Source of the DNA: an uncultured Bacteroidales bacterium | Lineage (GTDB): Bacteria > Bacteroidota > Bacteroidia > Bacteroidales > FEN-979 | Length of the DNA stretch: 64,000 nt | Assembly: GCA_903887775.1 (NCBI GenBank) | Contig: CAISRB010000028.1 | Coordinates: 1 to 64,000 of the forward strand | Direction: 5' to 3' | Part shown: positions 25,836 to 35,649 of the stretch, one piece after another | How the letters are laid out: every line of letters begins with the position of its first letter | Numbering within the stretch: the stretch's first letter is position 1 | Translations under genes and position numbers: made by a program | Notes under the pieces: generated by a model | Database searches by the model: none | The model's input: the letters and a program-made list of their open reading frames with translations, nothing else | What the model was told of the DNA's origin: nothing

Positions 25836-28182
25836 GGTGTATCTTGATTATAATGCCACGACTCCATTGGACCCGCAGGTCGCTGAATCAATGAAGCCCT
25901 TCCTTAGCGGGATCTTTGGCAACCCCTCAAGTTCACATGAATTCGGGATCATTGCCCGCCGGGCCGTTGAAGCTGCCCGCCTCAATGTTGCACTCATGCT
26001 GAATGTCAATGCCGACGAGATATTGTTCACAGGCGGGGGCACCGAATCAAATAACCTGGCGCTTAAAGGCTTTGCTTTTGCAAATGCAGCAAAGGGAAAG
26101 CATATCATTACCTCTGCTGTTGAACACCCTGCCGTCACAGAGGTTTGCAGTTTCCTTGAAACGATGGGATTTGAGGTCAGCTGGCTGCCCGTGGACGGAT
26201 ACGGGATGGTAAATCCCGAAGATTTCCTGAAAGCTATTCGGCCCGGTACCATTCTGGCCAGCATCATGCATGCGAACAACGAGGTGGGGACGATACAGCC
26301 TGTTGAAGAAATTGGCAGGATCTGCAGGGAGCACGGCATAGTGTTTCATTGTGATGCGGCCCAGTCGGTCGGGAAAATACCCGTTGATGTGCCGGGTATG
26401 CATGCTGACCTCCTTTCGGTCGCAGGGCATAAATTCTATGCACCCAAAGGTGTAGGAGCATTATACTGCCGAAGAGGGATAAAGCTGAACAAGATCCTTC
26501 ACGGGGCTGATCATGAGCAGGGGTTGAGGGCGGGAACCGAAAACATCATGAGCATTGCAGGGCTTGGGAAAGCCGCAGAACTAGCCAAGAGCCATGAGCC
26601 ACGAGCCATGACTGATGAGCTGTCAGTGATTGGAGACTGGCAAAACAAGCAGGGCGTGAAAGCTATGCAGGAAAGGCTTCATCAGGGCATCCTGGCGACC
26701 TTTCCCGATGCGAGGCTGAACGGGCATCCCGAAAAACGGCTTCCCAATACGCTCAGCCTTAGCTTCAGGGGAAAGGATGCATCGGTGCTGATGAACCAAT
26801 GGAAAGGGATTGCAGTGTCGGGCGGTGCTGCATGCCACGCAGGGCTTGAAACTATCTCGGCGGTGCTATTGGCTATGAAGGTACCCCGTGAATATGCACT
26901 TGGAACAATCAGGTTTTCCGTGGGCCGTATGACCACCACCGAAGAGATCGATGCGGCTATAGTGGTCATCTCAGGAAAAGGAAGAGGGGAAATTCCCATT
27001 CATTATATAAAGAAAGCTGAATCCGGATCGATCAATGAAGCAAAACCCCCGGCCGGTTCCGAAACCGCTCCCTCATCCGCAGTAATTCAAAAAGAAAAAT
27101 TACAACTTGAAACCATGGCTCCTGGCCAGGTACCGGAAGTTTCCGCGGCTGATATTAAACTCACTGAATATACCCATGCTTTGGGCTGTGCCTGCAAGAT
27201 CAAACCCCAGGAACTCGAAAAGATCTTAAAAATCATGCCCGGGCCCACAGGTGGTAATATTCTCGTGGGAACCGAAACTGCCGACGATGCAGCGGTTTAC
27301 CTGATCAGCAGGGATAAGGCTATAATACAGACTGTCGATTTCATCCCTCCGGTCGTGGACGATCCCTGGTCGTACGGCGCCATTGCAGCTGCCAATGCCC
27401 TCAGCGATGTATGGGCCATGGGCGGCAAGCCTCTGTTTGCCCTCAGCATCGTGGCCTTCCCCGAAAAAAGGATCCCTTTTGAAGTGCTGCAGCAGATCAT
27501 AAAAGGGGCAAACGATAAAGTGGCGGAAGCAGGTATTTCAATCATCGGCGGGCACAGCATCGAAGACGAGGAACCTAAATTCGGCCTGGTGGTAAGCGGT
27601 ATGGTGCATCCGAAAAAGATCTGGAAAAATTCGACGCCCCGGGCCGGTGATGTACTCATACTTACAAAACCCCTGGGCACGGGCATCATCAGTACAGCTG
27701 TGAAACGTGGTTATGCCGGCAGGGAGGCCGCTGACGAAGCCGTAAAAGTCATGATTGAGCTCAATAAAAGGCCTGCCGAAATCCTCATGAAATACGCTGT
27801 GCATGCCTGCACCGATGTGACAGGGTTCGGGCTGCTGGGGCACCTGAAGGAAATGCTTTCGGCGGGATGCTTTAGCGCGGAACTGGAATGGGAAAAGGTT
27901 CCCCTGATCGCATCTGCCTGGGATTATGCAGTGGCCGGGATGATACCGGGCGGGACAAATAACAACCTTGAGTTTGTGAGAAGCCTGCTTGATTTTGACC
28001 CTTCAGTGCCTGAGATGCTGAAAATCCTCCTGGCCGATGCGCAAACCTCGGGGGGGTTGCTAGTCGCCCTGCCCGCAGAACAAGCTGCTGAAGCCATAAA
28101 TGAACTTGTCGCAGCGGGCATCTCCCGGGCTTCAGTCATCGGGAAGATAATTAAGGGAACATCAAGGATACACGTGAGCTAG
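25828..28182 (+). CDS. selD: Cysteine desulfurase (NifS-like) fused to selenide, water dikinase (SelD)
   Basis: One 784-residue protein with two enzymes. Residues 1 to about 385 are a class V PLP desulfurase: EVYLDYNATTPLDP start, HCDAAQSVGK, PLP Lys202 in SVAGHKFYAPKG and the catalytic cysteine Cys336 in SGGAACHAG. A proline- and serine-rich linker (about 390-440) joins a full SelD (about 441-784) with catalytic Cys454 and Lys457 in LGCACK, then the ATP-binding DDAAVY and the C-terminal AQTSGGLLVALP. The desulfurase can release selenium from selenocysteine or sulfur from cysteine; SelD makes selenophosphate from selenide and ATP. The fusion would channel selenium to MnmH next door. Cysteine, not selenocysteine, fills the SelD active site. 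The NifS part contains an in-frame heptamer run (26583-26610). Confidence 0.94.
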   Translation: MSEVYLDYNATTPLDPQVAESMKPFLSGIFGNPSSSHEFGIIARRAVEAARLNVALMLNVNADEILFTGGGTESNNLALKGFAFANAAKGKHIITSAVEHPAVTEVCSFLETMGFEVSWLPVDGYGMVNPEDFLKAIRPGTILASIMHANNEVGTIQPVEEIGRICREHGIVFHCDAAQSVGKIPVDVPGMHADLLSVAGHKFYAPKGVGALYCRRGIKLNKILHGADHEQGLRAGTENIMSIAGLGKAAELAKSHEPRAMTDELSVIGDWQNKQGVKAMQERLHQGILATFPDARLNGHPEKRLPNTLSLSFRGKDASVLMNQWKGIAVSGGAACHAGLETISAVLLAMKVPREYALGTIRFSVGRMTTTEEIDAAIVVISGKGRGEIPIHYIKKAESGSINEAKPPAGSETAPSSAVIQKEKLQLETMAPGQVPEVSAADIKLTEYTHALGCACKIKPQELEKILKIMPGPTGGNILVGTETADDAAVYLISRDKAIIQTVDFIPPVVDDPWSYGAIAAANALSDVWAMGGKPLFALSIVAFPEKRIPFEVLQQIIKGANDKVAEAGISIIGGHSIEDEEPKFGLVVSGMVHPKKIWKNSTPRAGDVLILTKPLGTGIISTAVKRGYAGREAADEAVKVMIELNKRPAEILMKYAVHACTDVTGFGLLGHLKEMLSAGCFSAELEWEKVPLIASAWDYAVAGMIPGGTNNNLEFVRSLLDFDPSVPEMLKILLADAQTSGGLLVALPAEQAAEAINELVAAGISRASVIGKIIKGTSRIHVS
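26583..26610 (+). repeat. In-frame heptamer run AGCCATG inside the NifS domain
   Basis: Four consecutive units (AGCCAAG, AGCCATG, AGCCACG, AGCCATG) encode part of the segment AKSHEPRAMTD, in a surface helix region where desulfurases vary. It has the same unit length as the intergenic arrays but a different sequence. Confidence 0.7.
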
Positions 28183-28234
28183 AAGGGTGCTCATTTTTCA
28201 AAAGGCCAGGAGATCAGTATCTGAAGGAAGGTGC

Positions 28235-30067
28235 TCACTTCTCCAGCGCCTCCAGGGTTTTCCTGTCGTAGACCTTGGCAACCGGGTAGATCCCCTTGCG
28301 GTTGTCGATGTATGGAGATTTGTTATAAAACCAGTTCAATATGGCCTGGGAGGATTTGGCAAATACCGTGTCTGTAGCTTTTTTTGTCTCAAACTCCCTG
28401 TGCAGACCGGGGTTTTCGCCCAGCATCTTTGCCGCCATCTGCTCAAGCACATAGTTTTCGGCATATTCCTTCTGTTCGAAAACGGCATCAAAATATCCCC
28501 AGTACAGCATGGACCCGTCGCCCTTCGGTTCGAGGAAATGAGGGATGATGCGCCCGCATTGCTGGTTCACCGGCACTATCGCGGAGCCCTTCGGGATGAG
28601 GCGGTCCTCGGTGATCTCATCATATTCAATATTGTTCAGGGTATGATGCCCCTCGTATGGCAACTGCTGCCATTTCGGGTTTTTGAATTTATAGGTCTGT
28701 ATGCTGATGACCGTATCCCTTTTTGTCCTGCCGATCAGAACTCCGTGAAACTCCAGCCCGGATATGATCTCCTTCCATTCAGCAGGAATGATATAGGCCA
28801 GGGGAAGATTCACGCTCACCAGCGGAACGGTCTTTTCAAAAAGAGGTATTTTGAACGTTGAGGGAGTCTTGCTGTATTGTATCCATTCTCCCCCGCTGAC
28901 TTCGCTTTTCACTTTTGTGTATTCAAAGCCAAGAAAATCAGTCATAATGCTGTCTTTCATACTTGTCTTATACTGTAACGGGAATGGTGATTTAAGAAAG
29001 TCACCCGAAACAAGAAAACGGTCAGCTTCCTGCTCCAGTTTTTGCAAGTGTTTCCCCTCCTGCTGCAGGATCTCCATCGTGGTTTTTATACATTCATAAG
29101 TCCCTTCCACGCGCTTGTCGTAAGGTTTCAGCATATGCGTCTCGATAAGCAGGCCCGGCCTGTTCCTCAAAGCTGTATACCCCTGCGAAAGCATAGGTGG
29201 CGCAACATCGTTGATCAGGCCGCTTTTAGGATCATGCCATCTGCGGTAAGTCACATAAGTAGTCGAGGGAAATCCACTGTTTAAAAGGTGGTCTTTCATT
29301 TCAGGAATGAAATTATCCTTTGCCCAGCCCGTAAGCCCCGGGTCCATATCTCCATATATTTCAACAAGATAAGTAAGCACATACTGGTAATCGGCCCCGT
29401 CGGTGGTATGGCTGTCAATAAAAAATTCGGGCATCCAGTGATTGAAAAGTTTAAGCCAGGCCTGCATCTCGGGAGTCTCAGCCTTGAGGTAATCCCTGTT
29501 CAGGTTAAGATTGTTGGCATTGACCCTCCAGCCCATCTCCTTCGGCCCGTTCTGGTTGATACGGTTGTATGGTCCGAAACGTTCATGCCCGTCAACATTG
29601 AAGATCGGGATAAATAAAAGGGTAACATTCTCGAGTATGTTTTTGAATGAGGATGATGGAGATTGATGCCCGAAACCGGATGTTTTATGCAAGTCTCCAC
29701 CCACATTGCCGATGACCATATCCCTGACCAGCATAAGACCTGCATCCTTGCCTTCACTTTCGCCCGGATGAATACAGGCCTGAACCAAAAGAATCACCCT
29801 GCCTTTTTTCCGGATCAATGCCGGATCAGTAAGCCCGTCCCTGTCGACAATAAGCAATGGAAGATCCCTGCCTTGTGCACTTTTTCCGAAACTCGTATAA
29901 TGGACCATTGCCGAAGACTTTGCGAGAGTCCGGCAAAAGGCTATCGTTTGTGCATACCTGGGCGTTTCTGTGCCTCCTGAGCGTTCATACCAGGTTGATA
30001 TCTCAGTTTGGGTAAAAGCCCTCAGGCCTGCAGAAAGCAGAATCAGGGACAATACAATTCGTTTCAT
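28235..30067 (-). CDS. M14 family zinc carboxypeptidase, exported
   Basis: Exported metallopeptidase of 610 residues with a signal peptide (MKRIVLSLILLSAGLRAFTQ). The zinc ligands are in the HPGES block (HxxE) and in FIDSHTTDG (third ligand His), the substrate arginine lies in the LNRDYLKAETPEMQAW stretch, and LLIETHML carries the likely catalytic glutamate. The C-terminal roughly 250 residues are a beta-rich extension of unknown role. It is a single gene converging on the NifS-SelD gene; the 52-base gap contains two copies of GGTGCTCA but no clear terminator. It probably trims peptides in the periplasm or at the surface. Confidence 0.88.
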   Translation of the reverse strand: MKRIVLSLILLSAGLRAFTQTEISTWYERSGGTETPRYAQTIAFCRTLAKSSAMVHYTSFGKSAQGRDLPLLIVDRDGLTDPALIRKKGRVILLVQACIHPGESEGKDAGLMLVRDMVIGNVGGDLHKTSGFGHQSPSSSFKNILENVTLLFIPIFNVDGHERFGPYNRINQNGPKEMGWRVNANNLNLNRDYLKAETPEMQAWLKLFNHWMPEFFIDSHTTDGADYQYVLTYLVEIYGDMDPGLTGWAKDNFIPEMKDHLLNSGFPSTTYVTYRRWHDPKSGLINDVAPPMLSQGYTALRNRPGLLIETHMLKPYDKRVEGTYECIKTTMEILQQEGKHLQKLEQEADRFLVSGDFLKSPFPLQYKTSMKDSIMTDFLGFEYTKVKSEVSGGEWIQYSKTPSTFKIPLFEKTVPLVSVNLPLAYIIPAEWKEIISGLEFHGVLIGRTKRDTVISIQTYKFKNPKWQQLPYEGHHTLNNIEYDEITEDRLIPKGSAIVPVNQQCGRIIPHFLEPKGDGSMLYWGYFDAVFEQKEYAENYVLEQMAAKMLGENPGLHREFETKKATDTVFAKSSQAILNWFYNKSPYIDNRKGIYPVAKVYDRKTLEALEK

Positions 30068-30084
30068 CTCTCATTATTCTGAAC

Positions 30085-30092
30085 CAAAAGTA
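30085..30092 (-). promoter_or_regulatory. -7 element for the M14 peptidase gene
   Basis: TACTTTTG on the minus strand, 17 bases upstream of the ATG. Confidence 0.55.
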
Positions 30093-30164
30093 CAAAAATG
30101 ACACAAACTGCACAGATTGCCTGATGTGCAATCAACACTGGCATCAAGAAACTTTTTGTAAGTG

Positions 30165-30198
30165 TTTTGTTTCTTAATACCGGAATTTTCTATCTTTG
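30165..30198 (+). promoter_or_regulatory. Promoter of the tetR-tolC operon
   Basis: TTTTG (30165-30169), a 21-base spacer and TATCTTTG (30191-30198) make a good -33/-7 pair 38 bases before the tetR start. Confidence 0.65.
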
Positions 30199-30236
30199 CA
30201 AAATCAAATATCCCATACTGATTTCACTATAATTCA

Positions 30237-30863
30237 ATGGATAACACACTGAAAGACATACTTGAAAGGGTAAGAGAACTGTTTTACAAATACGGAGTCC
30301 GGTCTGTTTCCATTGATGATATTTGCAGGGATCTGGGGTTCTCGAAGAAAAAACTATATGAATATGTTGAGAGCAAACACGAGCTGGTAGAAAAGCTTCT
30401 TGAACTTGAGAGGCAGAATTTCGAGGTTATTTTCTCCCAGTATAATTTTGAAGGGATTAACGCAATTGACATTCTTCTTACAGTAAGCAATGAGCTTGGT
30501 GAGAATTTCAGGGATATCAGCCCTTCGATGACTTTTGACCTGAAAAAATACTATCCGGAGGTCTATCATAAGCATGTAGATGAAAGGATTGAATTTATTT
30601 TTGAAAAGATAAAGATCAACCTTTCAAAAGGCATCAACCAGGGCATGTACCGCACCGACCTTAGTGTGGAACTGATAGCCCGTCTTTACATCCGCAGGCT
30701 GATGGATCTTCATAACCCTGAATTTTTTCCGGCTGAGAAATTTTCATTCCGTACCCTGTACGATGTCATGATAGATAACTTCATCCGAGGCATTGCGACT
30801 GAAACCGGGCTTGCCTATTATGAAACAAAAAGAACAAAACTGAACTTCAATAAATTCGATTAA
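30237..30863 (+). CDS. TetR/AcrR family regulator of the efflux genes
   Basis: A 208-residue repressor-type regulator. The N-terminal helix-turn-helix is in YKYGVRSVSIDDICRDLG followed by FSKKKLYEYVESKHEL. The C-terminal ligand domain contains SPSMTFDLKKYYPEVY, also found in the second TetR protein at 38935. It lies 3 bases upstream of the TolC-type gene and probably controls the efflux system by binding near its own promoter and near the adaptor promoter at 36.8 kb; no clear palindrome was identified. Confidence 0.88.
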   Translation: MDNTLKDILERVRELFYKYGVRSVSIDDICRDLGFSKKKLYEYVESKHELVEKLLELERQNFEVIFSQYNFEGINAIDILLTVSNELGENFRDISPSMTFDLKKYYPEVYHKHVDERIEFIFEKIKINLSKGINQGMYRTDLSVELIARLYIRRLMDLHNPEFFPAEKFSFRTLYDVMIDNFIRGIATETGLAYYETKRTKLNFNKFD

Positions 30864-30866
30864 GCA

Positions 30867-32255
30867 ATGTATTCCCCGATCAATAAACTATTTTACGGTG
30901 TACTGGTACTGTTGACTTGCCATACCCCTTTCCTTGCTGCACAAAACCAGACAAAGCAAAAACCCGTACTTCAGTTTTCTCTTCAGCAGGCACAGGACTT
31001 TGCCTATGAAAACAACTACGATCTGAAGAATTCGGCCACCGATGTCAAGATCGCCGGCAAGATGGTCAAGCAGAATACGGCAATCGGCCTTCCGCAGATC
31101 AACGGTACTGCATCGTATATGGATTACCTGAGCGTACCGACGATGATAATGCCGAATTTCCTGAAACAGATGGATCCAACTATATTTAAAAATGGTCCTG
31201 ATTATGTTCCCATGTCATTATATCTGGAGTACAATGTACAGGGGGCTCTTCAGCTGAACCAGCTGATTTACAGCGGCCAGTACCTTGTCGGATTGCAGAC
31301 GGCAAAGGCTTATCTGGAAACCGCGAAGCAGAAGAATCTGAAGGATAAGGTCGACGTACGCGACCTGGTTGCAAATGCCTATTACCAGCTCCTGGTTACC
31401 GACGAGGCGATCAAGATCCTGGATTCCACCTATGTGGTCGTAAGCAGGCTCGTGGAGGAGGCAAGGAAGGCCCAGGCTCAGGGCCTTATTGAAGACATCG
31501 ATGTGGACCAGGCCGACCTGAACAGGTCCAACCTGGAAGCCCAGCTTACCGATACCAAAAGCGCCAGGAACGTGGCTTATGCCAGTCTTAAATTCGTTAT
31601 CGGCCTCAAAGATGAGCAGGAACTGGTACTTGCCGACAATCTTGATTTCTTCCTGGCCCAGGTCGACAGGGATGCTTTGGTAGGCCGGCCTTTCGATTAC
31701 CAGAGGAACATCGATTTCACCCTGTTAAAGAAGAGCGATTATCTAACCCTGATGCAGTACAAGCTTTCGAAGACCGCTTACCAGCCGACGCTGGCCGGTT
31801 TCCTGGGTATCGCGGCCAATGCTTCAATGAATTCATGGGCGTTTTTTAGTGACCAGTATCCCTGGTACAGGACCACGAACTGGGGCTTATCTCTTCAGAT
31901 TCCGATCTGGAGCAGCGGGAGCAGGAAATATGCCGTTGACCAGGCCCGTCTGAATGTTGAAAAAACGAAGGTCACGGATGAAAAGATGAGGGTTGGCTTA
32001 GAACTCCAGGTTGAAACCGCAAGAAAGGATTTCAGCAATGCCTACGCTATTTACCAGAACCAGAAAAAAGGATTTGAGATAGCGCTTAAGATCTACACAA
32101 AGACCATGACGAAATACCGCCAGGGTATTTCTTCGAGTACCGACCTGAACCAGAGGTATTCACAGTTCCTGAATGCGAACAACAGTTATATGCAGTCGAT
32201 ATTTGTTGTCTTAAGCCAGAAGACCAGGCTCACGAAGCTTCTGGAACAGTTCTAG
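30867..32255 (+). CDS. TolC family outer-membrane efflux protein
   Basis: Outer-membrane channel component (462 residues) with a signal peptide (to about LAAQ) and two internally repeated long helical hairpin blocks (QAQDFAYENNYDLKNSATD; QVETARKDFSNAYAIYQNQ) characteristic of TolC/OprM. It completes the tripartite pump whose inner-membrane and adaptor genes are encoded convergently from 36.8 kb downward. Its TAG stop and that of the RND gene share one CTAG palindrome. Confidence 0.92.
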   Translation: MYSPINKLFYGVLVLLTCHTPFLAAQNQTKQKPVLQFSLQQAQDFAYENNYDLKNSATDVKIAGKMVKQNTAIGLPQINGTASYMDYLSVPTMIMPNFLKQMDPTIFKNGPDYVPMSLYLEYNVQGALQLNQLIYSGQYLVGLQTAKAYLETAKQKNLKDKVDVRDLVANAYYQLLVTDEAIKILDSTYVVVSRLVEEARKAQAQGLIEDIDVDQADLNRSNLEAQLTDTKSARNVAYASLKFVIGLKDEQELVLADNLDFFLAQVDRDALVGRPFDYQRNIDFTLLKKSDYLTLMQYKLSKTAYQPTLAGFLGIAANASMNSWAFFSDQYPWYRTTNWGLSLQIPIWSSGSRKYAVDQARLNVEKTKVTDEKMRVGLELQVETARKDFSNAYAIYQNQKKGFEIALKIYTKTMTKYRQGISSSTDLNQRYSQFLNANNSYMQSIFVVLSQKTRLTKLLEQF

Positions 32256-35200
32256 GCCTTTAGCTTCTTCATCCTTTTAAGATCCTTTTTTCTTTTCCAC
32301 CTTACAGAGGCCTGTGCATCGATCAGCAACAGGGCAGGCACGAATATCAGGGTAAGGAACGTAGCGAAGCTTAAACCGAAGATGATTGTCCATGAGAGAG
32401 GGCCCCAGAAAGTTACGTTGTCGCCCCCGACCCAGATATGAGGATTCAGCTCAGACAACAAGGTGACGAAATTGATGTTGAACCCTACTGCCAAAGGAAC
32501 CAGCCCAAGCATGGTTGCAGTAGCCGTAAGCACTACAGGTGTTATCCTGGTCTTCCCGGCACCCACGATGGCTTCACGGTATGAATTCCCACGGGCTTTC
32601 AGCACGTCGGCAAATTCCACGATCAGGATCCCGTTCCTTACAACTATACCTCCCAATGCGATAATCCCGATACCGGTCATCGTAATGACGAAAGGCAAAT
32701 GGAAAGCGACCATCCCTATGAACACCCCTATAATGCTGAAAATAACTTCACTGAGGATAATTAAGCTTTTGCTTATGCTTCCGAACTGGGTGATCAGGAT
32801 AAAAAAGATCATGCCGAGGGCAATAATCATCGCGTTGATCAGAAAGGCCATCGTTTCAGCCTGGTCCTCCTTTTCACCTGTAAAGTTTACTTCAACGCCT
32901 TTCGGAAGCCGATAGGTCTTTAAAGCTGCCGCGATAGTGGCAAGTACCTCGTTGGCAGTATGGCCCGAAGTCACATCCGAGGAAAGAGTGATAACACGCT
33001 TGAGGTTTTTGCGTTTGATCCCTCCATATGTGTCCCTGTAATTAACCTGTACCACGGTGGAAATAGGGATCTGTCTTAAAATGCCTGAAGTCATGTCCCG
33101 GTATGTGATCCGGGCATTGACCAGGTTATTGATGTTCTTTCGCTGCGTTTCCGAATACCTGACCTGTATAGGGTATTCATCTTCATCTTCCTTATATTTG
33201 GATGCCTCATAACCATAAACGGCAGTCCTGAGTTCCATCCCGATCTGTCCCACACTGATCCCTTCACGGTTGGCCCTGATGCGGTCGACATCCATAACGA
33301 TCTCAGGCTTGCTTTCATCAAAATCGGATCTGAGCCTGTCTATGCCGGGGATCTGTAAAGAATCGAGGTAGGCCAGAAATTCCTTCGAGGTAGTAATAAG
33401 ATCCTCGATGTTCTCACTTGTGATCTCGATATTGACTGCTTTACCTGTAGGAGGTCCCATTTTATTCTTCTCAACCGAAAGGGTCACTCCCGGGATATTC
33501 TGCAGATTGGCCCTGATCTGGTCCATGTAATTCAGGGTTTTTACACCATGCCTGTCCTTACTTTCAACAAAGTTAACTGTGACCTTGCCCCTTTCAGGAG
33601 AAACAGAACGGTCAAAAATACTTTCACCAGCACCCAGTCCCACATTGGCAATAATGGATTCCACCACCGGGTTGTCCTTGCCAAGAACCTTTGTGACCCT
33701 GCCTTCAACAATCCTGGTTACCGAATCTGTTACCTTCTGGTCGGTCCCTACAGGCATTTTTACGTAAATAAAAATAGTGGCGGGGTTGTTGTTCGGGAAG
33801 AAAAGCACCTGGGGTTTATATGCCCCGATAAGCATTATGGAAAAGAAAAAGAGAACGATTACACCTGCAAAAAGATAATATGGATTACGTCCTTTAAGGA
33901 AGAAGCGCAGCTGTCTTTCATAAAAATTCAGGACAGCCGGCCACAACTCATTCTGGAACCTGATAATTGCATTTTTCAGCAACAGCCTGTAAATAGCATT
34001 CAGCAGCAATGCAAATACCAGGAGATTCCCCAATGTGTATACCCCGGTAATGTAAAACAGGCTTGCAAAGGCTGCCAGGATGATACTGCTTACCACAAAG
34101 GGTTTCTTTCTCAGCTTATATTCCTCTCCGTCATATTCATGCTTCATGAAAGTTACCGCAAATACGGGGTTGATGATATAAGCCACGAAAAGCGAGGCGA
34201 AGAGAGTAAGGATGAGTGTTACGGGTAAGTAGTGCATGAACTTACCGACCGTTCCGGGCCAGAAAACCAGGGGGAAAAAGGGCGCCAGTGTCGTGAGCGT
34301 ACCTGAAAGGATTGGAAGGAAAACTTCACCTGCCGCATACTTTGCAGCCGATTTTATATCCGGAATATGACGGTGGACCCTGTGAGTGTTTTCAATAACC
34401 ACGATAGCATCATCGACGATGATCCCAAGAGCAAAAATGAACGCGAACATAACGATCATGTTCATCGTAAATCCAAGCCCGGGCATGACAAGGTATGCCA
34501 CGAACATCGAAAGGGGAACCGATAAGGCCACGAAAAAAGCATTGTTCAACCCCATGAAGAACATCAGCACCACGGTGACCAGGAGAAACCCGATAATGAT
34601 GGTGTTGTTCAGCTCTTCGAGTGTGCTCCTGGTGAATCTGGACTGTTCACCTGTAAGCTCAACTTTCAGGTCAGGAGGATAGGAAGTTTGCTGCATTTCC
34701 TTTATTATATCCTTGATCTTATCTGATGCGTTCAACAGGTTGGCTCCGCTCTTTTTGATGACATTTAGGGTGATCACGTTCTTCCCTTCAAAGCGTGCGA
34801 AACTTTCCTGTTCCTTGTATGAGTCCCTGACCTCGGCAATATCCTTGATATATACAGTAGCTCCGCTGGATGACTTAAGGATGATATCATTGATCTCGTC
34901 GGGAGACTTGAACTGCCCGGTAACCCTGAGGGTGCGTTTTAAACCGTAATTCGTAATAGTCCCTGCTGAGATAGTAATATTTTCGGCCGAGATGGCATTT
35001 TGTATATCCCTGAAAGAAACAGATGCAGCCTGCATCTTATACATATCCACATCGATCTGGATCTCACGGTCGAGGGCGCCTACGATATCCACCCGGGTGA
35101 TCTCGGGAAGGGTCTCAATCTTATCCTGGGCATCCTTCGCGTATTTTTTCAGCCTTTGCAGGTCATAATCGCCCGAGAGGTTGATGTTCATGATAGGTAT

Positions 35201-35635
35201 TTCCGAAATGTCAATCTCGGCAATATCAGGGTCATTCGGCAGGTTGTTCGGGAGTTTTGATTTTGCCTTGTCAACAGCATCCCTTACCCTTTGTTTGGCA
35301 TCCGAAACCTGGATATTTGTCTTGAACTCCACGACTATCGAAGAGAAATCCTGTATTGAATTGCTGGAAATCTTCTTGACGTTCTGGATCGATTTGCATT
35401 CCTTTTCAATGGGCCTGGTCACGAGGTTCTCCATATCTTCCGGAGAGGTTCCGGGGTAAACGGTATTCACAATAATTGTCGGAATGACGATCTCGGGAAA
35501 CTGTTCCTTCGGAATATTTATATAAGAGAGTATCCCCAGCATAGTGATGATAATAGTAAGCACATAGATGCTTGACTTATTGTCAATGGCCCAGCTGGTT
35601 GCAAAAAATTCCTTGAGTTTTTCTGGCTTCTTCAT
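32252..35635 (-). CDS. RND efflux transporter, AcrB/HAE1-like permease
   Basis: Inner-membrane proton-driven exporter of 1127 residues. It has 12 transmembrane segments in the RND pattern, porter loops, NIPKEQFPEIVIPTIIVNTVY at the first periplasmic entry and the TM4 relay aspartates Asp408-Asp409 in GIIVDDAIVVIENTHR. An extra hydrophobic stretch near the middle (FVVSSIILAAFASLFYITG) makes it about 80 residues longer than AcrB. It is co-transcribed with the adaptor gene 14 bases upstream. The substrate is not predictable. Confidence 0.95.
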   Translation of the reverse strand: MKKPEKLKEFFATSWAIDNKSSIYVLTIIITMLGILSYINIPKEQFPEIVIPTIIVNTVYPGTSPEDMENLVTRPIEKECKSIQNVKKISSNSIQDFSSIVVEFKTNIQVSDAKQRVRDAVDKAKSKLPNNLPNDPDIAEIDISEIPIMNINLSGDYDLQRLKKYAKDAQDKIETLPEITRVDIVGALDREIQIDVDMYKMQAASVSFRDIQNAISAENITISAGTITNYGLKRTLRVTGQFKSPDEINDIILKSSSGATVYIKDIAEVRDSYKEQESFARFEGKNVITLNVIKKSGANLLNASDKIKDIIKEMQQTSYPPDLKVELTGEQSRFTRSTLEELNNTIIIGFLLVTVVLMFFMGLNNAFFVALSVPLSMFVAYLVMPGLGFTMNMIVMFAFIFALGIIVDDAIVVIENTHRVHRHIPDIKSAAKYAAGEVFLPILSGTLTTLAPFFPLVFWPGTVGKFMHYLPVTLILTLFASLFVAYIINPVFAVTFMKHEYDGEEYKLRKKPFVVSSIILAAFASLFYITGVYTLGNLLVFALLLNAIYRLLLKNAIIRFQNELWPAVLNFYERQLRFFLKGRNPYYLFAGVIVLFFFSIMLIGAYKPQVLFFPNNNPATIFIYVKMPVGTDQKVTDSVTRIVEGRVTKVLGKDNPVVESIIANVGLGAGESIFDRSVSPERGKVTVNFVESKDRHGVKTLNYMDQIRANLQNIPGVTLSVEKNKMGPPTGKAVNIEITSENIEDLITTSKEFLAYLDSLQIPGIDRLRSDFDESKPEIVMDVDRIRANREGISVGQIGMELRTAVYGYEASKYKEDEDEYPIQVRYSETQRKNINNLVNARITYRDMTSGILRQIPISTVVQVNYRDTYGGIKRKNLKRVITLSSDVTSGHTANEVLATIAAALKTYRLPKGVEVNFTGEKEDQAETMAFLINAMIIALGMIFFILITQFGSISKSLIILSEVIFSIIGVFIGMVAFHLPFVITMTGIGIIALGGIVVRNGILIVEFADVLKARGNSYREAIVGAGKTRITPVVLTATATMLGLVPLAVGFNINFVTLLSELNPHIWVGGDNVTFWGPLSWTIIFGLSFATFLTLIFVPALLLIDAQASVRWKRKKDLKRMKKLKA

Positions 35636-35649
35636 ATTACATCAGGGCT

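Noticed and set aside
27181-27200. Selenocysteine in the SelD active site
   Set aside because: The codons are TGT and TGC (Cys454, Cys456); no in-frame TGA is present.
28183-28234. Two copies of GGTGCTCA as a possible mobile-element target duplication
   Set aside because: The copies lie 45 bases apart with no element between them; too short and isolated to interpret.
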